64,000 nucleotides of DNA from Hermatobates lingyangjiaoensis (GCA_026182355.1 JAPFBL010000070.1:1041501-1105500), one strand, 5' to 3'; shown: positions 12,470-23,819, numbered from the stretch's first letter. Notes: generated by a model from the letters alone, not told the origin. Numbers and translations are program-made.

Positions 12470-13040
12470 AGTTGTCTGGATTGCTTCAAAATAAGCTAGA
12501 ACTCAAAAAGGAAGCTCCTATCATGTGTATGTATGAGAAACATTGATCCACGGCGCTTATGTAATGGAACAAGATTAATAACTAAGAAGCTTTATCATAA
12601 TACCATTGTTTATAAAATTATTGCTTCATGGTGTCAAGGTAAAATATTTTTAATTACAAGATTGAAAATCGTTTTATCTGAATAGAACAACATTCCTTTT
12701 TTAAGGATTCAATTTCCAATTCAGTTACTATTTACCATGACCATTCATAAGTCTCAAGGAGAGACTGTAGACAAAGTTTTAGTTCATATATATAAAACAG
12801 CATTTCAACATGGAATTACATGTTGCTCTCAATAGGGTCAAACATAAAGAAAGCATTAAATTTTTTTAAAAAAAACTCAAATTGTACAAAAAAAATGTAA
12901 AGAAAGAGAACTGTCTTAAAAATATGTTAATTATCCTATTTATGATAAATATATTAATTTAGAGTTTATCTGCATTTATGTGAAAATAACCGCATTAAAA
13001 AGAAAGGTGTTTTGATGACCCAACGAGTCACGGGTCACAT
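12470..13040 (+). pseudogene. Helitron helicase relic
   Basis: With frameshifts, the + strand retains order-preserving words of the C-terminal Pif1-like helicase of Helitron transposases. These are LELKKEAPIMCMY, then NGTR-like sequence near 12565, QFPIQ near 12710, TMTIHKSQGETVDKV near 12735, and FQHGITCC followed by RVKHKESIKFF-like sequence to about 12870. Multiple stops make it inactive. It is in the opposite orientation to, and a different lineage from, the four shorter Helitrons here. Confidence 0.7.
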
Positions 13041-13587
13041 ACTATGCCAGCCAAACACGGCATAGTTGTTTTATAAGTACACTATATCATAGAATAACAT
13101 TCCGTTTGCTCTTCATAATAAACTACCTCTTAAAATGATGAAGTTATAGAGAATATTTTTTTGTATAATATTTGAATATATCCAACATCGTTTCCATGGA
13201 AACGGTTTATATGACACCTAATCAAAGTACACTTACAAACAAATACAGATTCAACTATTAACAGTTGATTCCAGGTATAAAGGGAAACTAGCCAGAATAT
13301 ATCAAATTTCTGGGAAGTCAGTTAGTAATGTTAATAATTATGCATCTGCATCTATAATGAGAACAGGTAAACCTAAAGATAATGGTTTGCCCTAGTAGCT
13401 AGGTGGTAATCAATATTAATTAATGCTATATTTTAGTAATTTCTGATTACTATTTCAATTTCCGTTTTATATATTAATTAATAATTAATTAACATGCATG
13501 ATTTGGTAATGTTTGAAATTTATTTATTCCTGTTTTAAACAAATTGAAGCACTTTCTTTAATGATTTGATTAGTTTTATATATATAA
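13041..13587. other. AT-rich DNA without recognised genes
   Basis: Nothing was recognised except a short perfect inverted repeat near 13188 (GTTTCCATGGAAAC). Confidence 0.4.
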
Positions 13588-14000
13588 CTAGCAAACGTGC
13601 CCGTCTTTGTCGAGTTCTTTTTCGAAAATTTGGGGATGATACATGGTATTCCAAAATATCGTCAGAAATTATAGAATAGTAGAAAATATAATTATTAGTA
13701 CAGTGTTAAGTAAATGCCTCTACATACACCACATTAGCTGTCTATTCTTCAGGTTCATGGAAGAACAAAGGGCTGGAACCTTTGACTCTTGGGCAAGCTA
13801 ACTACAGTTGACCATGTGAGAAAAACTTGGTCTCACTCACTTCAATTCCTGCGGTAGATAGTTTCCCCTTGCGACTTAGTTATCGTCATTGCGAAACAGA
13901 GACTGACGGGACATTGTAATCGTTTGAACGGAAACGGGTAGTGGCCCGAAATCAATGGTATGCGTGGTATATACACAGACTCCCCAGTACCATGAAGAAG
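13588..14000 (-). mobile_element. Helitron 3' part, truncated
   Basis: This starts at the CTAG terminus (minus-strand ...CACGTTTGCTAG). It matches the 3117-4513 copy through the decayed helicase region up to the CCCCAGTACCAT word near 13992, and then identity stops. Confidence 0.7.
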
Positions 14001-14080
14001 TTCTCTGGTCTGGAACAGCTAATTACGACGTGCACTATAGTGGGAGGATATATTCGTTGGTCGTTGGACTCTGTTTCTAA
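14001..14080. repeat. Segment shared with 21606-21680
   Basis: GGTCTGGAACAGCTAATTAC plus GACGTGCACT and GGTCGTTGGAC recur at 21606-21680. The family is not identified. Confidence 0.5.
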
Positions 14081-14084
14081 CTCA

Positions 14085-14225
14085 GGAGGTCAAACAAAAT
14101 TTGAACATATCGTCCTTCGGAGAAATTTAAGCCGTTCGTCCCGGAGCTTGTACGATATCATGCAATCGTCAAAATACAGTTGACTACTGCAAAATTTAGG
14201 AGTTTCAATGTAGAAATGAAACCAG
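14085..14225 (+). mobile_element. SINE 3' fragment
   Basis: Diverged body of the window's SINE family (CCTTCGGAGAAATTTAAGCC, GCTTGTACGATATCA, CAAAATTTAGGAG). Head and tail are missing. Confidence 0.6.
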
Positions 14226-15550
14226 CACTGTGACTTGTTTAAAACAGGGGTTTAAAAGAGGAAATAAAACAATAACAGTGTAGAAACTCTATAAGTGTGC
14301 GCATTTGAAAACAAACCAAACAGAACTTACAGTAGGGTAAAAACAATTAATTTACTTTAGTTTTCCAACCTAAAACCCATTAATATACTGTATAATTGCT
14401 TATACTAATTCACAAACATATAAATACAGTCAGGAGTTACCTTTTGTTCTTTGAAGCAGAAGTTAAAACAGTTATTAATCAAAGTTTATATTTACGTTTA
14501 TTCAGTTATATTAAAAAGTTAAATATATCTGGATTCATGCTCTGAAAGTTTCTCTAACTTTAAGTAGTCTTAAATTATAATGAGATTTGAAATGATTTGC
14601 AACATCAAAGGTACAGAAGAACCAAATTTTGGCCACTTTTTATAAAAAAAAAAAAAGTTTAATATTGTAAGCATTGGCAACACTGTTGCAACCTCCCTGA
14701 GTCAACTATCATTATGGTTGTTGATAATAATAATTAATCAACAAACAATCACATACAGCTTCTTCGGTAATTAGTATTTTAAAATAATTTTATCTCCAAC
14801 GCCTGATAACTGTGGACGTTGGAAAACAAACAAGTTTAAATGTCAACAACTTCATTCATTATTATCTTCAATAAATTAAAAATTCAATTTAATATATAAA
14901 GCATTAAATTTAGTCTTTTGTCAATGAGTTTCGTTTTATGTTTATTTATAATAAAGTTGAGTTTAGACTTCACTAGATTTTTTTAAAATAAACATTAATA
15001 GATATTCGAAACACATTTTCTTCAGAAATGTTTTACCTTCCCACCTGTAGGTCATTACACAAGTTAGATTATTATCAGGTAAAATACAAGTTCTAACATA
15101 GGTCTTAGATACCTTTTTTTTTTTTTTTTTTTTTTGTTGTATGATGTGGAAAAATCTGTTCATGAGATCCCTTAGCAAGACGTCTTGCTTAGGGTATGTG
15201 CGGTTGGGGGTCCCGACCCACTAAAAAACCACATCCTATTTCCTGGCAATACCCGACACGGAAACCGTTTGCACATTACTTCATGCCGGTGCCTCAGTTC
15301 TCCTGAATAGGATTCACCTTCTTGTCCCCATTCGTTCACGTAGGAATTATCATTGCCCTTGCCTCACACCTCTTTCGTTCTTCTTATGACGGAGAACCGC
15401 CTCTACAAAGACAGATTATTTTAGTCTCTATGTAGCTTCTACTATCATAGTCTGTATTTCTACAGTTATGTATAAGTTTTTTTACACTCATTGTGTAAGT
15501 TTTTAAATTGTATATTGAACTTCTAATCATTAATTTAATTATGAATAAGA
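14226..15550. other. Unassigned, includes GC-richer block at 15178-15420
   Basis: Mostly AT-rich. A (T)n run lies at about 15113-15136. Bases 15178-15420 are clearly richer in GC than the surroundings and may be the 3' region of a non-LTR element, but I find no protein homology in any frame. Confidence 0.35.
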
Positions 15551-15552
15551 GC

Positions 15553-15715
15553 CAGAGTAGCCTAATAGCTTAATTGCTCACCTCTCTTATCTATTGATAG
15601 ATAAGGGCTTTGATTCCCACTCTAGACCTCGATTTATTCACCACTCGAACTGAATAAATCTGAGCACGTCGTCTCAGAGAGAGGACGTAAAGCCTTCGGT
15701 CACTATAGGGGGGAG
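15553..15715 (+). mobile_element. SINE 5' part
   Basis: The tRNA-like head (GTAGCCTAATAGCTTAATTGC, GGGCTTTGATTCCCACT) and part of the body (GAGAGAGGACGTAAAGCCTTC) are present. The 3' half is missing. Confidence 0.65.
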
Positions 15716-15972
15716 GGTTGGCCTATCGTGAACCTCCATGACACCACCATCACTGCTTTTGAACAAAACAGTTCAAAAGAGCCTTCATAAACCTTAAATG
15801 CTTTCCATTGGCACTTTTGCCACTAAAACCAAAAATATTATACTACTTACTAGTTAAGCTTCAAGAGATCAATGGAAACAGTTCAACCCCTACAAAAGAT
15901 AGATATTTCATAACTTTCTTTAAATTTTATTGCCCGTCATGTTTTATCCAGAAATCTCTAAAATACACTATA

Positions 15973-16213
15973 CATTCTGAGGTAAAATGGATAAACCAAC
16001 AAAAGTCTCCACACAAATGAAGTTTTTTATTCAACACGTTTCGAACACTTTGTGTTCATCATAAGGAAAACACCAAGGAAGTGGTGCTGACGGGTTGGTC
16101 AAATGAAAACAACTGAGTTTTCCTTATGATGAACACAAAGTGTTCGAAACGTGTTGAATCAAAAACTTCATTTGTGTGGAGACTTTTGTTGGTTTATCCA
16201 TTTTACCTCAGAA
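15973..16213. repeat. PLE-end palindrome
   Basis: Inverted arms of about 95 bases meet near 16095. Each has the hairpin word GAACACAAAGTGTTCGAAACG (minus 16039-16066, plus 16122-16149) next to CTTATGATG, a diverged CTGATGA. The outer ends read TCTGAGGTAAAATGG and CATTTTACCTCAGA. The same family forms a palindrome at 30178-30414 and follows PLE coding sequence at 60436-61310. Confidence 0.75.
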
Positions 16214-17050
16214 TGAGTAAATACCACACAATTACGGATTGCACAACTAATGATTTAATACACTATACATTTGTGTAAGATGTACTTCTTATTTGTAAGA
16301 TAATAAGATGTACTTATTTGTAGATGATTTGTACTTTTTTTCAGACATAACGAATTGATTCATTATTTTGTACTAGTAGTTAAATTAAAATAACCAAATT
16401 CAAATAATTATTTTATTTATAGTTTAAATTTGATTTTTCCCACTTATTTCCTATTTCCAAACCTACCATAAGTGTATTGGGAATTAAACTTAAACCGCAT
16501 GATGTACATTGTGGTAAGTGTTAGGAATTTGTAGCTCCTGGCTCTACAAAACAAGAATTTCTAATAGTATTTAGCATATTCACATTAACTTAATCAATTT
16601 TTATTAGTACTTACAGGTATTGGACGTTAAAAACCGCTATCATTTAACGTAAATATCGGTAGAGAATATCGGTTTCTTTATTTTTATTAATATTGAAGTG
16701 TATTGAGTGTGTACAATGTAAATTCAGGATTTATGTTGGTTATCATCATTTAAGCAACGACCTCTAAGTTTTCTTTTCACCAATAAATATAAATTAGATA
16801 AATGACAGATTATCATACCATGTTGATGCACGTGACCTAAACTGGAGGTTTACGGAGGATTCAACACAAGTTTCAAATTTGATATGAATAATATTATTTA
16901 AATTATTTAAATATAAACATCATTAAACTGATCAATATAAATTGAATAAAAAGAATATTTTGTAGTACAATATTTAAATGTTTAACTTGTGTTTTGATTT
17001 TATAACAAGTGGCACAAAGTATCTCAAAGATTGTTGTTTTACACGTATGC
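16214..17050. other. Upstream of SDHB-like gene
   Basis: AT-rich. No TATA/initiator arrangement can be chosen with confidence. There is no upstream exon evidence, and the in-frame codons just before the chosen ATG start only with GTG. Confidence 0.35.
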
Positions 17051-17929
17051 ATGGCTTTGATAATTCTGAGAGATCAAATGTATAATGCTTTCTGGAGGAG
17101 AAGTATCAGCTTTTCGAGGAGACTCGGAGGCCGAATGGTTCAGAAGAATGGTGACACGCTGTCTGTTAGTATAATGCGCTATAACCCTGGGTCAGACGAA
17201 AAGCCTTATTATCAGGAGTATGAAGTGGAGAATAAGGATTCAGGAAAACTTGTTCTCGATGTTCTAATACATATCAAGAATGATATTGATCAAACTTTGA
17301 CATTTCGGAGGTCTTGTCGGGAAGGTGTTTGCGGTTCTTGCGCAATGAATATTAATGGAGTTAATAAGCTTGCTTGTATTTATCCGAAAAGTAAGAAAAT
17401 GATTATCCACCCATTACCTCATACATATGTTATACGCGACTTAGTGGTAGATTTGACTCAATTCTATAAACAGTATAGAGCAATAGAGCCTTGGCTCCAG
17501 AGAAAAGTAGAACCACCAGCAAGTGAAAGACGCCAACTCCTCCAGAGTATTAATGATCGTAAGGAACTTAACTCTTTGATTGAATGTGTCCTATGCGCTT
17601 GCTGTTCCTTCTCCTGCCCTTCATACTGGTGGCATGGTAATGAATCAAACGGCTTTCTAGGGCCGGCAGCACTTCTTCAAGCTCACAGATGGATCGTCGA
17701 ATCAAGAGATGAAAAACACTGCGAACGTCTTGACAAGTTGAGAGATTCAATGAAAGTCTTCAAGTGTCATACAATATTCAACTGTACCAACACCTGTCCG
17801 AAGAATCTCAATCCAGGAAAATCTATATCAGAAATGAAAAGGTATATCGCAGGCATCAAAATAAAAAAGGAACCAGATTACAAAAATGACTTTTATGAAA
17901 ACAAAGAAGATTCAAAACAAGCGGCATAA
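17051..17929 (+). CDS. Succinate dehydrogenase iron-sulfur subunit paralogue (intronless)
   Basis: This encodes 292 residues, close to normal SDHB length. SDHB passes electrons from FAD of SDHA to ubiquinone in mitochondrial complex II. All eleven cluster ligands are present: [2Fe-2S] Cys 89, 94, 97, 109; [4Fe-4S] Cys 179, 182, 185, 249; [3Fe-4S] Cys 189, 239, 245. SCREGVCGSC, CVLCACCSFSCPSYWW and CHTIFNCTNTCPKNLNPGKS are all near consensus. The first 30 residues are Arg-rich and nearly free of acidic residues (one Asp), fitting a mitochondrial presequence. The ATG at 17051 was chosen because the frame extends 14 codons upstream only from a GTG. Oddities are a shortened loop after Cys109, an extra loop in WWHGNESNGF and a Lys/Glu-rich tail. 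There are no introns although the surroundings look intron-rich, suggesting a retrocopy. Intact reading through all clusters suggests selection. Whether this is the main SDHB or a tissue-specific duplicate is unknown. Confidence 0.93.
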   Translation: MALIILRDQMYNAFWRRSISFSRRLGGRMVQKNGDTLSVSIMRYNPGSDEKPYYQEYEVENKDSGKLVLDVLIHIKNDIDQTLTFRRSCREGVCGSCAMNINGVNKLACIYPKSKKMIIHPLPHTYVIRDLVVDLTQFYKQYRAIEPWLQRKVEPPASERRQLLQSINDRKELNSLIECVLCACCSFSCPSYWWHGNESNGFLGPAALLQAHRWIVESRDEKHCERLDKLRDSMKVFKCHTIFNCTNTCPKNLNPGKSISEMKRYIAGIKIKKEPDYKNDFYENKEDSKQAA

Positions 17930-17995
17930 TCATTCCAGTAATGACCGCTAAAGATAGACGACACTTCACACTTTAAATATAGTTTACAACAACAC

Positions 17996-18001
17996 AATAA
18001 A
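17996..18001 (+). terminator. Poly(A) signal AATAAA
   Basis: AATAAA lies 67 bases after the stop of the SDHB-like gene, and another AATAAA occurs near 18018. This is a plausible 3' end signal for that transcript. Confidence 0.6.
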
Positions 18002-19177
18002 ATATAAACAATTAAAAATAAAATCATTTGCTTCCTCGTTAAATTACTGAAATAGATACCGTAATTATTGATAACTAATTATTCAATAATTTAATTGAAT
18101 TACTTCTGTGCACAGATTCAATATTGCAGATTCTTCAAAATTTATATTCCAGTAACTAACTTGTTCATTTCTTCAATTAACTTTAACTTTCTTCAGAAAA
18201 CTATGGTAAATAGTGTTCAAATATTTCGTAGAGTCTGTTTTTATTTGACTCGACAATGAAATACAAGTACTTCATAAAAAAAGTTTAATTTCCAAGACAA
18301 AATAGTAAACAATAAAAATGTTTTAAGATTTTTGTATTATTTATTAAGAAATTAAATATTTTCATACAGCATTGGGAGTCTTAAATGTAACTTTATTACA
18401 TTCGTAGTGCTTAGTTTTTACTTTACAATAAGAAAAGTATAGAGATCATGACTTCAACTTTTAACCAATTTACCTGTTGGTAAATTGTTAGTGTCTGTAT
18501 ATTTGAGTAATGTATATTAGTATTTTTTTATATACTAGTAAAATAATAAAACAAAAATAATAGTTTTCTGTTAGTTGATATTCTGTAAAGGTATTTTTTT
18601 TCAGAGTTTTATCAATTTAACAAATTTTACCAATAAATTATTTTTTAGCCTTGAGAATGTGAATCAAATTTCGGTGAAACGTCGACTTGAAATCGGAAGT
18701 TATTAATTTGGACTTCATCCACCATAACTAAATTAGTATTTGAACAATAAATGATCGAGAAGCTAGATCAATAATAACCATTACCGTTATTATTTTTATA
18801 ATAAAGTTTTTTGTTACAATGTATACTAGTACCAAAATTTTGTGATTTCTAGTATTTACTTTTAAAATTATGGCCAAGAGATCTATTACTACGATAATAT
18901 ACTATAAAACAAAGTGAAAAGTTGAACCAGTGGGTTTCATTCATTACTCATGTGCATCGAAATTGTGTAATCGCTTACTACATATGCTTGTTACGTAAAA
19001 TATGCATAGTTGTATAGTTGTATAATAACGATGTTAAAAAAAAACTTTTAAACGCAAAGTGTATATTTTTTTAATTAAACAATTGATGCCTTAGATATGC
19101 CACTTTTCTATTTTCTAATTTTGTTTAATGTCATTCGTTTTTAAAATATTTTAATTATCAATTGTTTATATATTTTA
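18002..19177. other. AT-rich DNA without recognised genes
   Basis: No exon was recognised. A short fragment near 18420-18450 weakly resembles the repeat at 11355 and 31514. No poly(A) tail or flanking direct repeat that would prove the SDHB-like gene is a recent retrocopy was seen. Confidence 0.4.
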
Positions 19178-19801
19178 CTAGCAGATGTGTCCATCTTTCA
19201 CGAGTATTTTACAAAAATTTAGAGATGATACATGGTATTCTAAAATATTATTACAAATTATTGAATAGAAGAAAATAATCATTACTAGTACAGCCCATGA
19301 CTGTCATTAGACAGGGAGTTTCCTTTACATTTTGCATCTCTAGATGCTCAGCTCAAATTTAATATTATTCTAGACATGCTGTTATTTAGTTCTCGGGTTG
19401 GTAGTTTACTCACTTGTTTAAAGTGAATATATTATGATAAACGCAAACGAAATTCAAAACAACCATAAGTATTTGATGCAGTAAAAATGTCAGTTAATTT
19501 TTAGCTATATAGCTGTTTAGCTAGCCAAACACAGCTTTAAAGTCCATAACTTCGCATGTAAGTTGAATTTCCAATCTATTCAAATCTTAGCATTTAGTTA
19601 GCTTTTAGTTACATAAATCTACTGTCAAAGTTTCAGCTTATGGTGGCTGAGTTTGCTTGTGACAAAGTTTTTGAACAAACAAACGGACAGAAATTTTTCT
19701 AAGGGTGGATTCGGTTTCTCTAATATATAAAATGTAAAGATAACTTTAAATAAGTCTGTCCTAAGCAATGTGCAGACAAAACCTTTCTTTATTTATGTAG
19801 A
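19178..19801 (-). mobile_element. Short non-autonomous Helitron
   Basis: CTAG terminus at 19178-19181 and the TC end (minus-strand TCTACATAAATAAAG) at 19801. The interior is an internally deleted relative of 3117-4513: the helicase region is lost and the GTGGATTCGGTTTCTC and AAGCAATGTGCAGACAAAA blocks are kept. It is 624 bp long. Confidence 0.75.
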
Positions 19802-21146
19802 TGGGTTGTAAATTTTACAGATTTAGATATAATAAGTTTTCAACTAATAAGTCTTCTATTTATAGAGAAATACGCAAATTGTTATAAAAAATAGTATACA
19901 TTAAGTAATTTATGCAATGTGCATAAATAAAACACACTTTTCCAAGTAGCTTGGTCTATGTTATTAAAAATATACACAGTTACAGTTGTCTATATAAAAA
20001 ACTCTAACAAATTGTAAATAACATAAAAAAATTAAGCCAAAAACAAACCGACATTAATACTTCCTTATTTCACATAAGTATTCCAAATCTAATTTATTCG
20101 CTATGTTTTTTCTGATAATTAAATCTGGGCTAATTTTGCCTGCATTGTCATATAATTGCCAACAATTTTGTTATTATGGAATGGCAGTTCTCAACAGAAA
20201 GTGCAACTTAAATTCAAAGCTTAGTGACATTAAAATATATGACTGAATTAAGCAAATTATTAGTTCTGATAATGGGTTTACTATAGAAAGTGAGTGTAGG
20301 CCACTCCAGATATTTTATTTCTTTGTTACTGGCGTTATTCTAACAAACATTTTTTGCTTAGTCATAAAGATTTTTCCTCCAACTCAAGCCTGTTCCTTGC
20401 TCTCTCAATCTAATTACAAAAGCCGCCATCTCGTTAGAAAGCCGTGATCATGATATAAAACACTAGCTTTCACCAGCTAACTTACTTGTCACCAAACTAA
20501 GTTAAAACTTTGTTAGGAAACTTGTTGTTTGTGAAGTTGAAAACTCTTTGTTAGTTCAACTTTATTCGTTATAGAACAGTTTGTTGGAGTTATTCTTCTT
20601 TCTTTTTTTTTTTGCAATGATCTCTAGTGAACCATTATAGATCTTACTTCAACTATCCTTATCACCAATCCGACTGACAACTGCAATACAGCATTGATAA
20701 GCCTACTTGTGGTATCATCAACAACCCATTCAAGTTGATATAAAAAAAAAAAACTTTAAGAAAGGTACTTTTAAAAACGTTGAACTCTTAAATAGTTTGC
20801 AAAGAAATTTTATCGTGCTCTTTCAGATGCCGACAAAGAATAACAATCAAAATGGTATTAATGTCAACATGCTGGCTATTCTTTCCTGGCCTTTTATATT
20901 AATGTCAACATGCTGGCTATTCTTTCCTGGCCTTTTATATTAATGTCAGGTTGTGCTGCAAGTAGCGTACTTAAACTGTGTTATACTAAATATTTTAGTA
21001 ATACTGTGTACTAAAAATATTTTAATCCTTTTTCTGTTTTCTTACGTTGATTATCATTACAACTGATCTAATATTAGCCATGACTAACTTCTTTATTTAG
21101 GAAATAAAAATCTTGCTAAAATAAAAATCATGCTCTTACACGGGCT
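19802..21146. other. AT-rich DNA; 41-bp tandem duplication
   Basis: Two perfect copies of a 41-base unit (starting ATTAATGTCAACATGCTGGC) lie at 20857-20938, with a partial third copy. Bases 20281-20320 carry GTGAGTGTAGGCCACTCCAG, shared with the repeats at 28808 and 32372. No gene was recognised. Confidence 0.5.
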
Positions 21147-22088
21147 GTAAAGCAGGATTCTAGGAAAAAATCCCCCAGAGTAAAAAAAAAACCCGAGGAA
21201 AAAAACAATCTCAAAAATGTGCTCGCCTTATAGCTAGAGCGCCATGGTATGCTAGAAATTTCGATATTCAGCAATGATTTGAGTTGGGAATCAATTGATT
21301 GCTACATTAGTCGACTTGCTATCAATGAAGACAAAAAACCGTCCACCCATCCAAATCTCCTTGTTCGAGACCTGAATCTAACAAACAACCCTTCCCAATC
21401 CTATGACTCCTAATAGCTCCCTTCCTGAACTAAATATGACGACCTGATGACTTATAAATAATATAGTACCTCATATAATGCAAAACTGCAAGACCATACG
21501 ACCACGAATACGACTCCTTTCCCTGACAGACTGACGTCCCCAGTATTGACAATGACTACTGACTAAAACAAAAAAAAGCAGGATGATAATTTAGCAGTAG
21601 TGGGCCTCTGGTCCGGAACTGCTAATTACGACGTGCACTGTCGTGCATGGAACTCTTCGCTGGTCGTTGGTCGTTGGACCCTCAAAAAACAATTAAATGG
21701 TAAACTAACACTAATTTTTTTCCATATGTATTTAAGTATATAATTTACCATTCGGCGATATAAAGCAAAGAAAAAAAGAATATGATTACTTGATCTAGGA
21801 TTCTGTGCAGTCTCAGTTAATGATTTGAGACTTATCTTTGACATTAAGACATTACACTTTGACACTAGTATTTTGTTTTTATTTGGATATATTTTATTTT
21901 TCTAAAATGATTTTGTCATTCTTATATCGAAAAAAGTATTGGTTATTGTTTTAATTTCTTTTATTTGAGTGGTGAATTTGATTTGCTTGAGCATTTTTGA
22001 GGGGGGGGGGGGGGAGATTTTTCCACGGTTTTTTTTTCCTCCGGGGGGTTTTTCCCTCGGGGATTTTTTTCCTGCACCGGTAAAGCAG
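21147..22088. mobile_element. Mutator-like non-autonomous DNA transposon
   Basis: The 9-bp direct repeats GTAAAGCAG at 21147-21155 and 22080-22088 flank a 924-bp element (21156-22079). Its ends are long imperfect inverted repeats rich in AAAAATCCCC and CCCGAGGAAAAAA words, continuing inwards to CTCAAAAATG...CTC on both sides. A 9-bp target duplication is the hallmark of the Mutator superfamily. A run of about 17 G lies near 21999-22014. No transposase frame is present, and the minus frame at 21626-21865 shows no known domain. Confidence 0.6.
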
Positions 22089-22165
22089 ACAGCTCGAGTC
22101 AGATACTCGTTAACGACTCTCCCTGTTCTTAATTAAGTGAATTATGCATAACTCAGGACTCCCAA
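22089..22165 (+). mobile_element. SINE fragment
   Basis: The word AGATACTCGTTAACGACTCT and the downstream AACTCAGGACTCCCAA match the middle of the SINE family. It lies directly against the Mutator-like element's right duplication. Confidence 0.5.
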
Positions 22166-22284
22166 ACATAAATAATACCTTCTTCTCAATCTAACTAACA
22201 TCAAAAATAACTTGAACCCTCTTTCAAACGTAGTTTGGTTTTTTGCTTTTGACTTCTTAAACTATTGATCTCATTCTCTCTGTA

Positions 22285-22297
22285 TCTATATATATAT

Positions 22298-22331
<34 letters not shown>

Positions 22332-22340
22332 ATATATATT
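22285..22340. repeat. (TA)n array
   Basis: Near-pure TA microsatellite immediately upstream of a PLE relic. Confidence 0.85.
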
Positions 22341-23053
22341 TGGATATATTGGATCCACCACAACAACCTTGTCAAGGCGTCTCACTATGCACATCTCTTC
22401 AGGAGCGCAAAGAACCACATGCAGGAAATACATAAATTCAAAATAAACCGTGAAACCCTTGTTCAAAACAGAAAAATAATAGCAAGAGAAAACGATGAAA
22501 GAAGATTACGAATAATAGAAGCATTATATATCCTAGAGAAAGCCCCAGATATAAATAATCAAAGTACGCATTTTAGTAGTGTTCTTAGGCTATTTGCCAA
22601 CGCCTATACTTAGTGCGAGGCACTGCAGGGCATGACCCACTGCATATCTGAAACCACCCCACCCCCTCTCATCAACCACCCAACAGATGTCTCAACCCCA
22701 ACCAGGAACAGTTCAGTTTGTGGATTGACTCTCACACAATGTGACATTACATTGTAATACACCCTATACTTTAGTTGTAAACTTAGCATGATGATGGTCT
22801 ACTAGACCGAAACATGTCGTTGTTTTATTGAAAATAATATTTAGTTAGTTCTTAAATAGTGTTAAATATAAATAGTGTTAAAATGAGTAGTTATGAAAAG
22901 GAAAGTTTGGGCCAGTTGATTTTTTTATTCCCCGAGGAACTGAGAAGAGCCTGTAGGACATTAGAGATACTCTCAAAAAAGGTAACCAAGCATGAAATTG
23001 CCATAAATTTTTTAGAAACCTACCAAACTTCACTAATATATATATATATATGA
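22341..23053 (+). mobile_element. PLE 3' end: protein C-terminus, ribozyme-like motif, next ORF start
   Basis: The frame at 22419-22613 encodes the end of a PLE GIY-YIG protein (RKIIARENDERRLRIIEALY, then EKAPDINNQ), like the C-termini at 34500 and 44200. After about 170 bases comes the core at 22787-22812: ATGATGA, a GGTCT/AGACC hairpin, then GAAAC. A new frame (ATG at 22882) encodes a Lys/Glu-rich segment with EELRRACRTLEILSKKVTK and runs into (TA)n at 23037. The order matches a PLE terminal repeat that holds the start of the ORF. Confidence 0.75.
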
Positions 23054-23383
23054 TTTGTTGCGATGTTGACCAATGGGAGTAGAGTTACAGGTCCATGCGT
23101 AAGGTCCCAGTTGCCCGCTGCTCAGCAAAAAGCCTTTGCGTTCTGCCAATAGGTATAGAGGTTGCACAGTCCCTCTGTGTTAAATGATGTCTGGCAGAAA
23201 ACATTAGCCTCACTTTACAGTGAACTGCCAGACTGCCAGACATCATTTAACACAGAGGGACTGTGCAACCTCTATACCTATTGGCAGAACGCAAAGGCTT
23301 TTTGCTGAGCAGCGGGCAACTGGGACCTTACGCATGGACCTGTAACTCTACTCCCATTGGTCAACATCGCAACAAATCATATT
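23049..23383. repeat. Large near-perfect palindrome (foldback)
   Basis: Arms of about 149 bases (23049-23197 and 23233-23383) appear perfectly complementary by eye, separated by a 35-base centre containing CATTAGCCTCACT. No PLE core motif or protein was found. It is a foldback-type element or a duplication of unknown origin, placed at the edge of a (TA)n array. Confidence 0.8.
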
Positions 23384-23410
23384 CCTTTCCCCGGACAACT
23401 CATAGAAAAC

Positions 23411-23625
23411 TATATATATATATATATATATATAATTAAAGTTACAGCTAGAGAACACAAGAAAAAGGACGAACACTCACGAATCTCGATAATTTCGGCG
23501 TCTTGCCGTCTTCAGGAGAGTAGAAAGAAAGAAAATAAAAGGAGAAAGAATGAAGGAACGGAGACGTAAATGCGTCCACTGGCCGATGCAAACTCGGCAG
23601 TATATTATATATATATATTGAAATG
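23411..23625 (-). mobile_element. PLE terminal repeat, reverse
   Basis: The minus-strand core at 23493-23515 has CTGAAGA, a CGGC/GCCG hairpin and AAA, followed on the minus strand by TTCGTGAGTGTTCG. It is bounded by (TA)n at 23411-23434 and about 23603-23618. Confidence 0.6.
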
Positions 23626-23749
23626 TACATAAGTGGTCTGGATACCATGTACATGATTGGTTGTTTCATGACCACATGACTTGATTGTCTTTCATGTTGA
23701 ATAGGCGTGGTGGGGGGTTGTTAAGGTGTAGGTTGCTGGTTCTAATAAA

Positions 23750-23808
23750 AGCCACGACTTTGAGGATCTCTTCTATAAAGTCACCTCAATCAACATGACG
23801 AATATTCC
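23750..23808 (+). repeat. Direct repeat shared with 25893-25950
   Basis: GCCACGACTTTGAGGATCTC and the following bases to ATGACGAATATT recur almost exactly at 25893-25950. Both copies precede AT-rich DNA; family unknown. Confidence 0.7.
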
Positions 23809-23819
23809 ACTAAACAATT

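Noticed and set aside
17568..17750. Antisense frame within the SDHB-like gene
   Set aside because: Shadow of the real gene; no independent evidence.
23357..23675. Overlapping frames rich in Tyr-Ile repeats
   Set aside because: They are translations of (TA)n and the PLE terminal repeat.
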